64,000 bases of DNA from Arsenophonus sp046530785 (GTDB taxonomy: Bacteria; Pseudomonadota; Gammaproteobacteria; Enterobacterales; Enterobacteriaceae). Location of the stretch: NCBI GenBank assembly GCA_046530785.1, contig JBHEQT010000008.1, forward strand, positions 21,840-85,839, given 5' to 3'. A program made the position numbers and the translations under genes. The notes beneath the pieces were generated by a model. It saw only the letters and a program-made list of their open reading frames with translations, did no database searches and was not told where the DNA came from. Numbering within the stretch: position 1 is the first letter of the stretch; each line of letters begins with the position of its first letter. Below are positions 10,273-21,584 of this stretch, one piece after another.

Positions 10273-11526
10273 TCAAGAACGAATTAAATTATTACCATAA
10301 ACAACCCATTTATAGGTTGTTAATGCATTTAATCCCATTGGTCCTCTAGCATGGAGTTTCTGTGTACTTACTGCAACTTCTGAACCTAATCCAAATTGTC
10401 CACCATCAGTAAACCGAGTACTAGCATTAACATAAACAACAGCAGAATCGACATTCTGAATAAAATAATCAGCTCGTTGAATTGATTTTGTTAAAATAAC
10501 ATCTGAATGGGCCGTTCCATATTCCCTGATGTGATTAATAGCAGCATCAATGTTATTGACAACCTCAACGTTAAGATCAAGTGATAACCATTCTTCTCTA
10601 AAATCTCCCTCCATTACTTCAATAACTTTTGCCGAACTAGACTTTAAATAGGAGATTGTATGTTGACTAGCATGTAGTATTACATTTTTTTCAACCATTT
10701 TTTGAGCAAGAAGTGGTAGAAATGTAGTTGCAATACTTTTATGAACTAATAAAGTTTCTAATGAATTACATGCACTTGGATTTTGCACCTTAGAATTTAC
10801 AATAAGTGGAAGTGCTTTATCAAAATCAATATACTGATCAACATAAATATGACATACACCAATTCCACCAGTAATAACTGGAATGGTTGATTGTTCACGA
10901 CATATTTTATGTAAACCAGAATTACCACGAGAGATTAACATATCTATATAGTGATCCATTTTTAAAAATTTTTTTACTAATTCTCTATCTGGATCAACAA
11001 TAAGTTGAACTGCTTCCTTCGGAATATTATTTTTTTGCAAGGTTTTTTGAATAACTTTAACAATTGTTTGATTGGTTTGTAAGGTTTCTTTACCGCCACG
11101 TAAAATTACTGCATTGCCACTTTTTAAACATAACGATATAACATCGATTGTTACATTTGGACGAGATTCATAAATAACTCCAATTACACCTATTGGAACA
11201 CATAGCCGATGTATATTTAAGCCATTATCTAATAAATCTCCATCAAGAATACGTCCAACTGGATCAATTAATTTAGAAACATTTCTTATATTATTTATAA
11301 TATCATCTAATCTCTCAGTAGTTAATAATAATCTGTCTTGTGTAGATGGATTCATATGAATAGCTTTTGCTTCTACCATATCTTGAGAGTTAGCAGATAA
11401 AATTTTAGTAGTCTTTTGTTGCAAGGAATTCGCAATATTTATTAAAATATCATTTTTCTCTTTTGTCTTTAATCTCGCTAAGAACAACGAAGCTTTTTTT
11501 GCATCTTTACCTATTTTTTCCAACAT
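10273..11526 (-). CDS. proA: Gamma-glutamyl phosphate reductase
   Basis: NADPH-dependent reduction of gamma-glutamyl phosphate to glutamate-5-semialdehyde, the second step of proline synthesis. It has 417 residues, the same as E. coli, with an aldehyde-dehydrogenase-type fold. The catalytic Cys is C253 in the segment QNPSACNSLETLLVH; the ESRPNVT segment (120-126) and the C-terminal RGPMGLNALTTYKW are present. It overlaps proB by one base (TAATG), so translation is probably coupled; proB and proA act as one complex that protects the labile intermediate. No defects are seen. Confidence 0.97.
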   Translation of the reverse strand: MLEKIGKDAKKASLFLARLKTKEKNDILINIANSLQQKTTKILSANSQDMVEAKAIHMNPSTQDRLLLTTERLDDIINNIRNVSKLIDPVGRILDGDLLDNGLNIHRLCVPIGVIGVIYESRPNVTIDVISLCLKSGNAVILRGGKETLQTNQTIVKVIQKTLQKNNIPKEAVQLIVDPDRELVKKFLKMDHYIDMLISRGNSGLHKICREQSTIPVITGGIGVCHIYVDQYIDFDKALPLIVNSKVQNPSACNSLETLLVHKSIATTFLPLLAQKMVEKNVILHASQHTISYLKSSSAKVIEVMEGDFREEWLSLDLNVEVVNNIDAAINHIREYGTAHSDVILTKSIQRADYFIQNVDSAVVYVNASTRFTDGGQFGLGSEVAVSTQKLHARGPMGLNALTTYKWVVYGNNLIRS

Positions 11527-12635
11527 TATTTACTCACTATCATATTATCACGGTGAACGGCAACGGCACCATACTTATAACCTAAAATTTGATTAATTTC
11601 TTGCGAATGATGCCCTGCGATTAAACGTAGAGCATCGCTATTGTAATGAGTCACGCCATGTGCTAAATCTTCTCCTAATAAATTAAGAATACACACAACT
11701 TCTCCGCGAGAAAAATTACCACTAATTCTCTTTATTCCTTTTGGTAATAAAGATCTCCCATTTTTTTGTATCACTAAAGCAGCTCCTTCATCGACAATAA
11801 TTTCTCCAGATAAAGGAGCTCCAAAAATCCAACGTTTTCTATTTTTCATCGGAGTTTTTAAACAATGAAATTTTGTCCCTACTTGATGACCTTGAATCAC
11901 ATTTTCGATCACATTAGGATCATCACCGAGAGCAATAATTACTTCAATTCCAGAACAACCAGCTATCCAAGCTGCTTGTAACTTTGTTGCCATTCCACCG
12001 GTTCCTAAACCGGTTATACTATCACCTGCGATACATTTTAGTTCATTACTGATATTATGAACTTCAGTAATTAATTTTGCATTTGGATTACAGAAAGGAT
12101 CTTCTGTATATAATCCTTCAGTATCTGTTAATAACAGTAATTTGTCCGCATTAGATAAAATTGCAACTAATGCCGATAAATTATCATTATCACCAAATTT
12201 AATTTCACCTGTAGCAACTACATCATTTTCATTGATTATAGGAATAATACGATTATCTAATAAATTTTTTAATGTATTTCGTGCATTTAAAAAACGTTCA
12301 CGATCTTCAATATCAGCTCGGGTTAATAACATTTGTGCAATATGGATACCATAAATTGAAAATAATTTTTCCCAAAGCTGAATCAAATAACTTTGCCCAA
12401 CCGATGCAAATAACTGTTTTGAAAGAATTGTTTCAGGTAATCTTAGATAACCTAAATGCTCTCGACCAGCAGCAATTGCTCCAGAAGTTACAATGATAAT
12501 ATGGTTATTTTTTTTATATTGTTCTACACATTGGCGTACTAATTTAACAATACGTTCTTGATCTAAATAAACAGATCCACCTGTTAATACGCTTGTTCCT
12601 AATTTTATCACTAAAGTTTGCTTATTATTTATCAT
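11526..12635 (-). CDS. proB: Glutamate 5-kinase
   Basis: ATP-dependent phosphorylation of glutamate, the first committed and feedback-regulated step of proline synthesis. It has 369 residues (E. coli 367). The amino-acid-kinase domain covers about 1-258 (VIKLGTSVLTGG, VTSGAIAAG, NENDVVAT, FGDNDNLSA, LLTDTEGLYT, GTGGMATKLQAA), and a PUA domain follows at about 275-355. The start is ATG with only a weak ribosome site. It is transcribed with proA; proC lies about 14 kb away in the window. Confidence 0.97.
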   Translation of the reverse strand: MINNKQTLVIKLGTSVLTGGSVYLDQERIVKLVRQCVEQYKKNNHIIIVTSGAIAAGREHLGYLRLPETILSKQLFASVGQSYLIQLWEKLFSIYGIHIAQMLLTRADIEDRERFLNARNTLKNLLDNRIIPIINENDVVATGEIKFGDNDNLSALVAILSNADKLLLLTDTEGLYTEDPFCNPNAKLITEVHNISNELKCIAGDSITGLGTGGMATKLQAAWIAGCSGIEVIIALGDDPNVIENVIQGHQVGTKFHCLKTPMKNRKRWIFGAPLSGEIIVDEGAALVIQKNGRSLLPKGIKRISGNFSRGEVVCILNLLGEDLAHGVTHYNSDALRLIAGHHSQEINQILGYKYGAVAVHRDNMIVSK

Positions 12636-14412
12636 ATTTTACTATTAATTTCTCTACATTAATAATTAAATATTAAATCATCAATTTTATCAAAGAAAAG
12701 TATTGTACTAAACTAATAAAATGTAATTTTACTACAAAGTAGATTGTAAATTAACTACAAACAATGAAAACTATAAATTAATCAAAATCATTTTGGATAA
12801 ATGCTTAATGTTAATTTTTATATATTAACTAAATTAATTAAAATATTAATGGAATTTTGCAACATCCATTTTTTTCGATGAATTTGAAAATATTTAATTT
12901 GTTAAAATTCGATGTAATAAAAATTACTCACTTCATTAGATATAAATAATTTTCAATCTTTATAAATAAGTTTACTTATTATTTTAATTGCAACTATTTT
13001 CAAAAATTCTTGGAATTTCTAAAGAAATTTTTACATGAATATAAATTAATAATTCAAAATAATAAAAAGAAAAACTATCTGATATGGAAATTTTCAGAAA
13101 AAAATTTTAATCTAATAAAATACTTAATAATTTTACTTTTAAAACAAATTTAAAGGTAAAATTATAACAAAGTTTTCTTATCGTTCTTAATTTAATATTT
13201 AATTAAATAAAAAATAATAAGACAATGAGGATTATTCAATCTTGCTTTTAGCAACCCATTGCTATAAAACTAGTTGATGAAAATTTTAATATAACAGTTG
13301 TTCTAGCAAGATTAATTAAAGTACCATCAATAAATGATTGCATAATAAAGGAAATGCTTTTCCTTAGAGATTAAGGATCTTTATAATATTAAACAGTTAA
13401 ATAACTTATATATGCTATAAAAGAACGAATAATAACAATTCTAAATTTTTAAAAAGCAAGAATTAATCTTTAAATCTAAACCTCTTTTATTTAACTGATA
13501 GAAGCTTAATTCTTCTAATAAATACTGATATTTATCAAAATATTTTAAATATTGATATTATATAACTAAATAAATAATAGATAATTAACTGTAAAATTAC
13601 AATACCTTCTAACTAATTGATATCTAAACAGTATAATTAAACTTATCACCATAAAAATTTAATTATGCTGTTCTAGCAACAATTGGTTCACAAAATACAA
13701 AGAAAATTAATTCTGCTATTTGTTGATGTATTGGGTTTTCTCCACTAGCTCTTTAAGAGAAATGTATTTAAGTATAAAGAGTTCAATTATGATTATATGA
13801 TTTAATTTTAGTATAGCAAAACTTTTTGGTCCTATCTTTTATATTTTCAACAGTAATAATAATTTAAATGTAAACTATTTAATATTTTACAAGTTAAAAT
13901 AGTGAGATAAAAGATCTGGTATCTAAGATTAAGAAGGATAGATAAGTGTAAAGCTAATTACTTTTTTCAGTATCTCCCTTTCATAATCCATTGTGTATCT
14001 TAAAATTTTTTAAAAAATAGTGATTAAATTTTGAAAGTAAAATATGGTAGGGGCCCAATTAAAATTACTCTTTCATAACTCAAAAAAATGAAGCATATAA
14101 TACAAAATTTATATGAAATTAGAACAACTTGTTTGTACATCACATAACACTTTTTATTAAGAAGAAGTAATAATGAATTAAAATTAATATATTTTAATAT
14201 AAAATTAGATGTTTTTCAGAACTTTTCTAGAAATTACAATTAATTATTATTTTGAAGAAGTTATAACTATTAATAATTATGAAATTTTCACATTATAACT
14301 TCTCGATTTGAAAGAAATTCAATACAGATCTTTTTCTGATCAAAAGAGAGTTGTGATATAAAAATTTATACAAGTAATAACTTGTTTTCTTCATTCTATG
14401 TAAAAGCGTTAA

Positions 14413-14450
14413 ACACTTCTCTCTTAATTAAAGAGAGAAGTGTAACTTTT
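14413..14450 (+). terminator. Orphan terminator-like hairpin
   Basis: Perfect 13-bp stem (ACACTTCTCTCTT, 14413-14425, with its complement ending 14443), 5-base loop, followed by AACTTTTT. No gene lies upstream within 1.7 kb on this strand. Confidence 0.45.
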
Positions 14451-16587
14451 TCAGGATTATAGATATCTTGAAAAACCTGATCCCATACTAATTCTAAATA
14501 TTTCTAAAATGAAAAATGATTAAATTATTACCTATAAAAGGAAAATTTATATTTTATTTTAGTAAATTGAATACATTGAAAACACTCTTACCGTAATCTT
14601 TTACCGATATAGTTAATACTAATACATAAATATCTCTTTGTTTTTTCATAAAAAATAACTTATCCATATTATTAAATCAGTAAAAATAAAATATCTAGTC
14701 ATCGATGAAAAATATGAATAATTATGTTATTATATATCTTAAAAAATTCTTAATAAACTCAATGTTTATTAAACAGACTGTACAAAAATTCTCTCTTTTT
14801 AGAGGTTTCTAAACTGGGTAAAACTCTTGTTTAGAAAAATGAAGCCATTTACTAGTATTATAGGGCTACATAAAACTGGAATTTGGAAACTATCTTATAT
14901 GTCATTCAACATATTTTTTAATAGGATTAGATTCTGCATCCATCATTATATATTACTTGGGTTACTTATGACAAAATGCTTATTTAGGTATTATAACCAG
15001 AGAAGATAAAAATATTTCTATGGATGTTTATGTTTTGATTCAGAGCGTAAATAAATTTTGTTTGATATATTCATAAATTTCTAATTATCCTAAATCTAAC
15101 ACTCAAAAAATGAAAATTTATTTTATAACATCGACTTATTTCGTAAATTAATTGATCAAAATATTTTTCTTACTTCAATTAATGATGGTTTTTAAAAAAT
15201 CACTAATCTTTAGTGTAAGTAAAAACCATAATATTACACAAGTTACTATACTTATAAAATAAATCTAACCAACTATTATTTTGTTGATAATTTAATTTTT
15301 GCTAAGTTTTTTCTATAAAAGCTTATTTATAAGTTTAATTTTCTTCCTTGATACCCAATTTATGAATATTGAGTAAATTTTACAACTATAAAAAATTATT
15401 TATCAAAATTTGACTTAACATTTTTTGTATCTCCCAATCTATTTTTTATCATGCAAAATAAATGTTAGATGTTAATTATAGAACAATAGTTAACATAACC
15501 ATTCAATTATAATATTGGCTTATTTTTGGTAAATATGTTTTGTGGTTTAGAGATATATCTATCTATAAATAGAACAAAGTATTTTCAATTTATATTTCAT
15601 TTTAAATTTTAATAGATTTTTTAAAAACTTTTAATATATTTTCATTTATATTTTATTTTTTATTAAAAATTTAGCAAAAATACAAGAGTACTATTACTTT
15701 GTTGCTATCCACCTATATAAAATACTTTATTAATAATTAAAGTAAAATAAATAAAATAAAAGTATTTTTTATAAAAAACTTAATAAGATTTTTTTTAAAA
15801 TCTTAAAGTTTAATTTCTTCAATTATTCTATGATATCAATAAAAATAATTACCAACTAGATAAACGATTCAATAGTTTTAGTAAAATAGTAAAAAATTAT
15901 CTTTGTAGGAATATTATACATCTCTAATAGTTTTCACTATCCAGCTACAAAATATAAAAAATCATCGAAAATAATATAAACCTTTTAATATCCAAATTAT
16001 TTTAATCTTAATAAGTTTTAAGTTCCTTTAGATATTATGATAGTATCTTAAAATAAAAACATTATTAATATAACTTTAAATTTAATTAACTAATAAATAG
16101 ACCAATAATCTCTTTTATTCTTTTAAAGAGAGTAATAATTTTTATCTTCATTCGTAGGGAATAAATTTATATCCACATCCTATTTTGCGATTTATTTTTT
16201 ATTGATAAAACTTTAATTTTTCAATAGAAATTATTTTAAAAACAAAAAATTTCTAAAAATATTTCGTGAGATTTATAGTGATTTTATCATAACAAAATAA
16301 AAAATTAATTAATACTTATAGAAATTAAATTGAGGAATAAATATAAAAATTTTAATGGTTATATTAAAAAATAAATAATTTTATAAAACTATAAAATTAA
16401 TTTTATACACTAGTAATAGTTGTATTAACAAGAGATAATATGTATATAAACTTTTATTATTTTTACCAAATTCGATGAGGTATTTTATTTACAATTTTAA
16501 GTAGTGCAATTTTTATGAATACAATCAAAAATGAAAATCAATATTTTCTAATAATTATTATTTTTATAGAAATATTTTCTATATTTT

Positions 16588-16620
16588 AATTTATTTCTCT
16601 ACAGAGAAATAAATTTTTTT
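16588..16620 (+). terminator. Orphan intrinsic terminator
   Basis: Perfect 13-bp stem (AATTTATTTCTCT with its complement 16603-16615), then an uninterrupted T run to 16620. It is a textbook terminator shape, yet no gene is visible within 3 kb upstream on the plus strand. Confidence 0.5.
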
Positions 16621-17270
16621 AAGTTAATATAATTAATGTTTCAATCATTATTGAATGGAATTTATTACTATAGAATAGTTAAAAAAGATTAATTAACTAT
16701 AGGATCTTTTATACATAGAATTAGAAAAATTTCATTTTAATTATCTAATCCATATAAGTAGAAGAGTAAAATCTTAAAATACATATTTAAAATTTAAATG
16801 AATAAATTAACTCTTAATTATTAGTGTTTTAATATATAAATTTTTATTTTTTTAAAAATTAAATATTATTTATTTATCGCCATTAATAAAATAATAATTT
16901 ATTGGAAGTACTCAGGAGTTGATCTAAATTTATTTTTATAATTAATATCATAATTAGGTTAGCAAAAATCTTTATGGTTTTTATTCTTAAAAAATTATTT
17001 TTAAAACTTTCTTAGGTTTCCTTCAATAAATATTGAAAGACTTATTCATATATATATTTTACAATAATAGTACTTTATATTATATAATAAATTATAAGGT
17101 TTATCCTTACAATTTGAAAAGTTAATCCTTATAATATGGTAGTGATTACAACTCCTTTTAAAATTTTAATTATAAAATTATATAATAATATCATTTAGTT
17201 TATAAAGAAACAATTTTAAATAAATTTAAAAAAATTTATAATAAATAAGTAATAATAATCAAGATCGGAT

Positions 17271-17307
17271 AATAAATATTAATTAATTAATATTTATTTA
17301 TTTTTTT
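17271..17307 (+). terminator. Orphan intrinsic terminator
   Basis: Perfect 28-nt palindrome 17271-17298 (arm AATAAATATTAATT), then TA and seven T. The stem is pure A+T, so its strength is doubtful. No upstream gene. Confidence 0.35.
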
Positions 17308-18509
17308 ACAAAAATATTATGAAATATTTTTAAATATTTACTAAGATAGAAATCTATTTTTCTTAAAAGTTATTCAATTCGTAATTTTTTAGTAATTAAT
17401 ATAATGAAATCTTATTTTAAAATTGAGAAAATTTTTTGAATAATAAACTTACAATATAAAACTTCAGATTAAAATTTTTTATCGAATTTTTAATTAACAT
17501 TTTTTCATAAAAAGCTAATTTCATATTTTTATGATAGATATATATATAGTTTATAGATAATTTTTATGTTATAGATAATTAATCTTTTCTAGATATAATA
17601 TATTCTTATCTAGAAATAGATTACAATCTTATAATATGAAATATTAATAATTTTTATATATTTAAAATATATACTTGGAATATTGAATTTTAAAAAATTC
17701 ACGTTACTATATATTTTGTTAGTAGTAGTAATCCAAGATATAATTATTTTATTAATTATAAATTAAAAAAGAATTTACATTCAGAACAAATAATAATTTA
17801 GTTAATAAAATTTAAGAATATTAATATTTATTATAGATAAGATGAAAAGATGACAGTATATATCTATTATATCTCAATAAAATAAAAGATCATCAAACTA
17901 AATTTGCATTTTTATTTTTATTAGTATTAAAGGATTCGTTGAAAATTAATATTTAATATATTAGTTAATATTTAAGTTTTTTGTTAAAAATTGTTTTTGT
18001 AATTAAGTAATTTTTTTTAATAAAAAAAATAGGGTATTTTGTATATAAATCGATCCAAGTTAATCAAGAAATATTTGATTATATATCCTTTATCTATATA
18101 ATATCAATATATTAAATAGATTGATCATTTTTAATTGCTCAGAAAGATTCTTAATAAACTTAAATAGATCTAATCAATTTATTATTATAGAATATATTTT
18201 TAATAACTAAGATAATATTGAGAAATATATTAAACTTATTACCTATTAATTGTATCTTTATATACATAAAATTTAATCTCTTCTTAAAAAATTTTCTCGT
18301 AAAATTCTTTGTATCCTGTAATAATAGAATATACTTACTCAAATTTATATAAGAATATATACAATTATTTATTATATCTATTTTAATCAAGATGTTCTTT
18401 TCATGAAAAATACAATTAATTAACTAAAAGATTGATTATCGATCTTTAAAAATTCAGAAATTTCGATATTCATAAAATTATTTTCAAATCTATCTTTAAT
18501 AGGGATCTT

Positions 18510-18534
18510 CCTTCTCTCTTAATAAGAGAGAAGG
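18510..18534. repeat. Perfect hairpin sharing sequence with the one at 14413
   Basis: 12-bp arms CCTTCTCTCTTA/TAAGAGAGAAGG around a single base. The core CTTCTCTCTTA...AGAGAGAAG also occurs in the hairpin 14413-14443. It has an unusually high C+G content for this desert. Confidence 0.6.
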
Positions 18535-18634
18535 CAACCTTAAAATAAATTATTATTATTTATCAAATATATTAAACACTAATATTGAATACTTCAGAAA
18601 TAAATAGTTCATTAGTAGAATATAAAATTTTTAA

Positions 18635-18663
18635 ATTTAATAATACTTATATTATTATTAAAT
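18635..18663 (-). terminator. Possible terminator of gmhA
   Basis: Starts 40 bases after the gmhA stop; 11-bp A+T stem, 7-base loop, then TTAAAAATTTTA on the minus strand. Confidence 0.35.
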
Positions 18664-18702
18664 ATAAATTATGCTTTTTAATAGAAAAATTACATAAAAA
18701 TT

Positions 18703-19281
18703 TTATTTCAACATTTCTTTTTCTATTAACTGAATTAAGATATGTATCACTTTAATATGAATCTCTTGGATCCGATCGGCATAACCAAAATGAGTTACTC
18801 TGATTTCAATATCAGCACTTCCTGCCATTTTTCCACCATTTTTTCCTGTTAATATGATCACTTTCATCCCTTTATCATGCGCAGCTTCAATTCCTTTAAT
18901 TATATTTCCAGAATTACCTGATGTTGAAAGTGCAAATAGGATATCCCCTTCTTTACCTACTGCCTCTATATAACGAGAAAAAACATAATCATATCCAAAA
19001 TCATTACCAACGCAGGAAAAATGACTAACATCAGAAATCGCAATTGCTGGATAACCTGATCGATTTTTACGACAACGTCCAGTTAATTCTTCTGCAAAAT
19101 GCATGGCATCACAATGTGATCCACCATTTCCACAAGATAACACTTTTCTTCCCGATTTAAAGGCATTTGACAACATGATCGCTGCTTTTTGAATTACCTC
19201 GATATTTTCTTTTTTATTAAGAAAATTATTCAATGTAACCGCTGCTTCTTTTAATTCAGAACAAATAAGCTCTTGGTACAT
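18703..19281 (-). CDS. gmhA: Sedoheptulose-7-phosphate isomerase
   Basis: Converts sedoheptulose 7-phosphate to D-glycero-D-manno-heptose 7-phosphate, the first step of ADP-heptose synthesis for the LPS inner core. It has 192 residues, as in E. coli, with a SIS sugar-isomerase fold: LSCGNGGSHCDAMHFAEELTGR near 51-72, SGNSGNIIKGIE near 119-130, HFGYADRIQEIHIKVIHILI near 168-187. ATG is preceded by AGGAG. It works with hldD, waaC and waaF in this window; hldE, needed between gmhA and hldD, is not here. In E. coli fadE is divergent from gmhA, and a possible fadE trace sits in that position. Confidence 0.97.
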   Translation of the reverse strand: MYQELICSELKEAAVTLNNFLNKKENIEVIQKAAIMLSNAFKSGRKVLSCGNGGSHCDAMHFAEELTGRCRKNRSGYPAIAISDVSHFSCVGNDFGYDYVFSRYIEAVGKEGDILFALSTSGNSGNIIKGIEAAHDKGMKVIILTGKNGGKMAGSADIEIRVTHFGYADRIQEIHIKVIHILIQLIEKEMLK

Positions 19282-19599
19282 TATTTTACTCCTAATAGAA
19301 GAAAAAGTATATTTCCTTTAAAGATCCAAGTATGAATAGGAATATAGGTTTTATAAAATAATTTATATATATGATACTTATCATAAAAAAATTAAACTTT
19401 AATAAATAATTTATATAAGTTATATTATGATTAATATGTAAAATATTAATAAGTAAAAATCACTTAAATTAAATATAAAATAGATATGATCTCTTATAAG
19501 ATATTTATCATTAATTAGGAGTGTCTATTAAAATTTATTCTAAAATTTTATTTTTGTTTTAAACGGGATTTTATAAGACAAATCTAGTTTTTAGTAGTG

Positions 19600-19740
19600 T
19601 AATTTACACTTACTTATAAGCTAATTATTGCTAATACTGATTATGCATCATTTAATGTAATTAGTCCTGGTTCCACAATGATTTTATTTTTGTTTCTATA
19701 TCGTATATCTCTAGCACGTGATCCACGTAATTATTTTTAA
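19600..19740 (+). pseudogene. fadE: Possible fadE fossil (acyl-CoA dehydrogenase)
   Basis: Seen: a 44-codon open frame with unusually many G+C codons, ending TAA at 19738-19740. It contains S-P-G-S-T and then L-Y-R-I-S-L-A-R-D-P-R-N-Y-F, comparable to FadE segments with GPGELL and HYLPRLARGQEIPCF, about five codons closer together. Known: E. coli fadE is divergent from gmhA (lpcA), which fits position and strand. Inference: a relic of fadE. The minus strand is also partly open here, so the identity is tentative. Confidence 0.27.
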
Positions 19741-20710
19741 TAAAGTTTTACAAATTTTAGGAGATGATCTCTACACCTGTATCTCAAAATTAAAAAATTA
19801 TAAATCGAACTAAATTCACTTATTAAATAGAACATATAATATTGAAGCATATCATTTTTCCAAAATGGATCAAATTTAACTTCTTTAATTTTTTAATCAC
19901 CTTATTTTTATACTTTACCTTTAGTATCATAGATACAAATAGAAATTATTTTAAAAAATAAAATTAAGAAATAACAACTTAATTCTTAAGTTCCATCTAT
20001 TTTCGTTATTATGAAACAGAAAAATAAGTATCTAAATGCTATTTTTAGTAAAAAATATTCATATGAATATAAATAGTTTTCAAAAAATTATATAGTTAAA
20101 ACTATTTTATGAAATTAAATAGAAAATTTTTTTCTTGTTTATAGGAGACTACAAAAAATTAAAAATACAAATTCACTAATTATCTATAATATCTTAGTCT
20201 AAATCAGATTGTAAAATTATTTATCTAGAAAATTTTTTAAGATTTAAGTATTTTAATCTTGTTAAAGATAATTAATCAAAACTAATCATGTGGAGTTAGG
20301 ATTATTTATAAAAGTCAGAAATTCTTTATAGATTTAAAGAAGATATATTATGACAAAGTTATCAGTCAATTTAGAAATACTTATCTTTCAATTTTCTGCT
20401 TACTATATTCAGTAAATCAATATTATCTAGTACGTTATAAACAATTTTATTAAATTATTCTGAAATTTTAAAACTTTGTTACTTTTTCTCAAAAGAGAGC
20501 TATATAATAGAATTTTCTTTCAGTGCAATATGATTACATTATTTTGATAGAATATATATAGAAAAAAATTATCCCAAGATAGTAATATAAATGATATTTA
20601 ATTAACTTAAATGAAATAATTATACTATCAGTGCATATATATATATAATGAATAAAGAATATTTAACTTTTAAATAGGTATTATCAATAATAAATTGATA
20701 TGTTTGTTTC

Positions 20711-20770
20711 TATATAATAAACTATTATCTATCCCGTCCCCATAATAGTTTATTATATAATCTTTTCTTT
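20711..20770 (+). terminator. Long hairpin with a C-rich loop, terminator-like
   Basis: 18-bp perfect arms (20711-20728 and 20742-20759) of almost pure A+T enclose a 13-base loop that is mostly C (CTATCCCGTCCCC), followed by ATCTTTTCTTT. No gene lies nearby on the plus strand. Confidence 0.5.
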
Positions 20771-21429
20771 ATTTGCACTATTTACTAGTAAGAAAAATTA
20801 TCTACTCTAACCTTTAATCGATTTAATCTTATTAATTTTTTTTATTATATGATACTTTTTTCATAAAAAGATAGTTTTTAAACTAATCCCGTTTGTTCTC
20901 AGTCTAATTAAGACAATGAATATGATTTTTCTTTTTTAAGAACTAAATAATTTAATTAATATTAATTAAATTATTAATTAAATTTTTAAACTTAACTTAC
21001 CAAATTTTTATTACTGATTATTTTAAATACTAACAACCCCTTATCCAACTTAATCTTAAAATTTTGTTAGTAACTTATTTTATAATGAACCATATTGATC
21101 ATCTAAATATAGATTAGACTATTTTAATTAATTATTAATCTAATTATGCTTATTTATAAAATTATCTATTTATAAAAACTTTTATTGATAAATGATCAAT
21201 CTACAGTAATAATTTTTATATATGAGAGAAGTTTACTATAAATTTATTGAAAAATATTATTTTTTGAATAATCAATAATTATAACGGTTATTGAAATAAA
21301 TATAACCTTTTTATGCCACTAAAAGTATATGAACCTCAATATAATAATAAAACGTTATTTATGTTAGTATTTAATACTAACATAATTTAAAATTATTAAG
21401 AAATTAAACTTATTAAGAACAATTTTTTA

Positions 21430-21459
21430 ATTTTATCACTTTTTAAAAAGTGATAAAAT
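21430..21459. repeat. Perfect 30-nt palindrome
   Basis: Two 15-base arms without spacer; the half site contains TTTTATCACTTTTT. No T run follows on either strand. Confidence 0.8.
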
Positions 21460-21551
21460 ATTTATTTACTAAAAATATAAATTTTTTGAAGGTTTTTATT
21501 TTTTATAATAAAGAATATCAATGGGTGTATTCTTTTATTTTTAGAAAATTA

Positions 21552-21584
21552 ATTCTAAATTAATATTTAGAATTAATTTAGAAT
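21552..21584. repeat. Inverted repeat, 13-bp arms, 7-base loop
   Basis: ATTCTAAATTAAT (21552-21564) and its exact complement at 21572-21584. Confidence 0.75.

Larger units (their letters stand above)
12636..18702. other. 6 kb gene desert between proB and gmhA
   Basis: No intact gene. Holds hairpins at 14413-14443 and 18510-18534, terminator-like structures at 16588-16620 and 17271-17307, and nested inverted repeats at 15184-15229. A GGGGCCC string occurs at about 14050. A 60-codon frame at 14827-15009 (plus) has fewer A+T-driven residues than chance frames here (contains W, G, H, C) and may be a remnant, but I do not recognise it. A 76-codon frame at 18160-18390 is low-complexity. Confidence 0.55.

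Noticed and set aside
12142..12496. Plus-strand frames of 70 and 74 codons
   Set aside because: Antisense shadows of proB.
18160..18390. 76-codon minus-strand frame downstream of gmhA
   Set aside because: Low-complexity I/N/K/L sequence with no similarity to any family I know; E. coli yafJ would be expected here but does not match.
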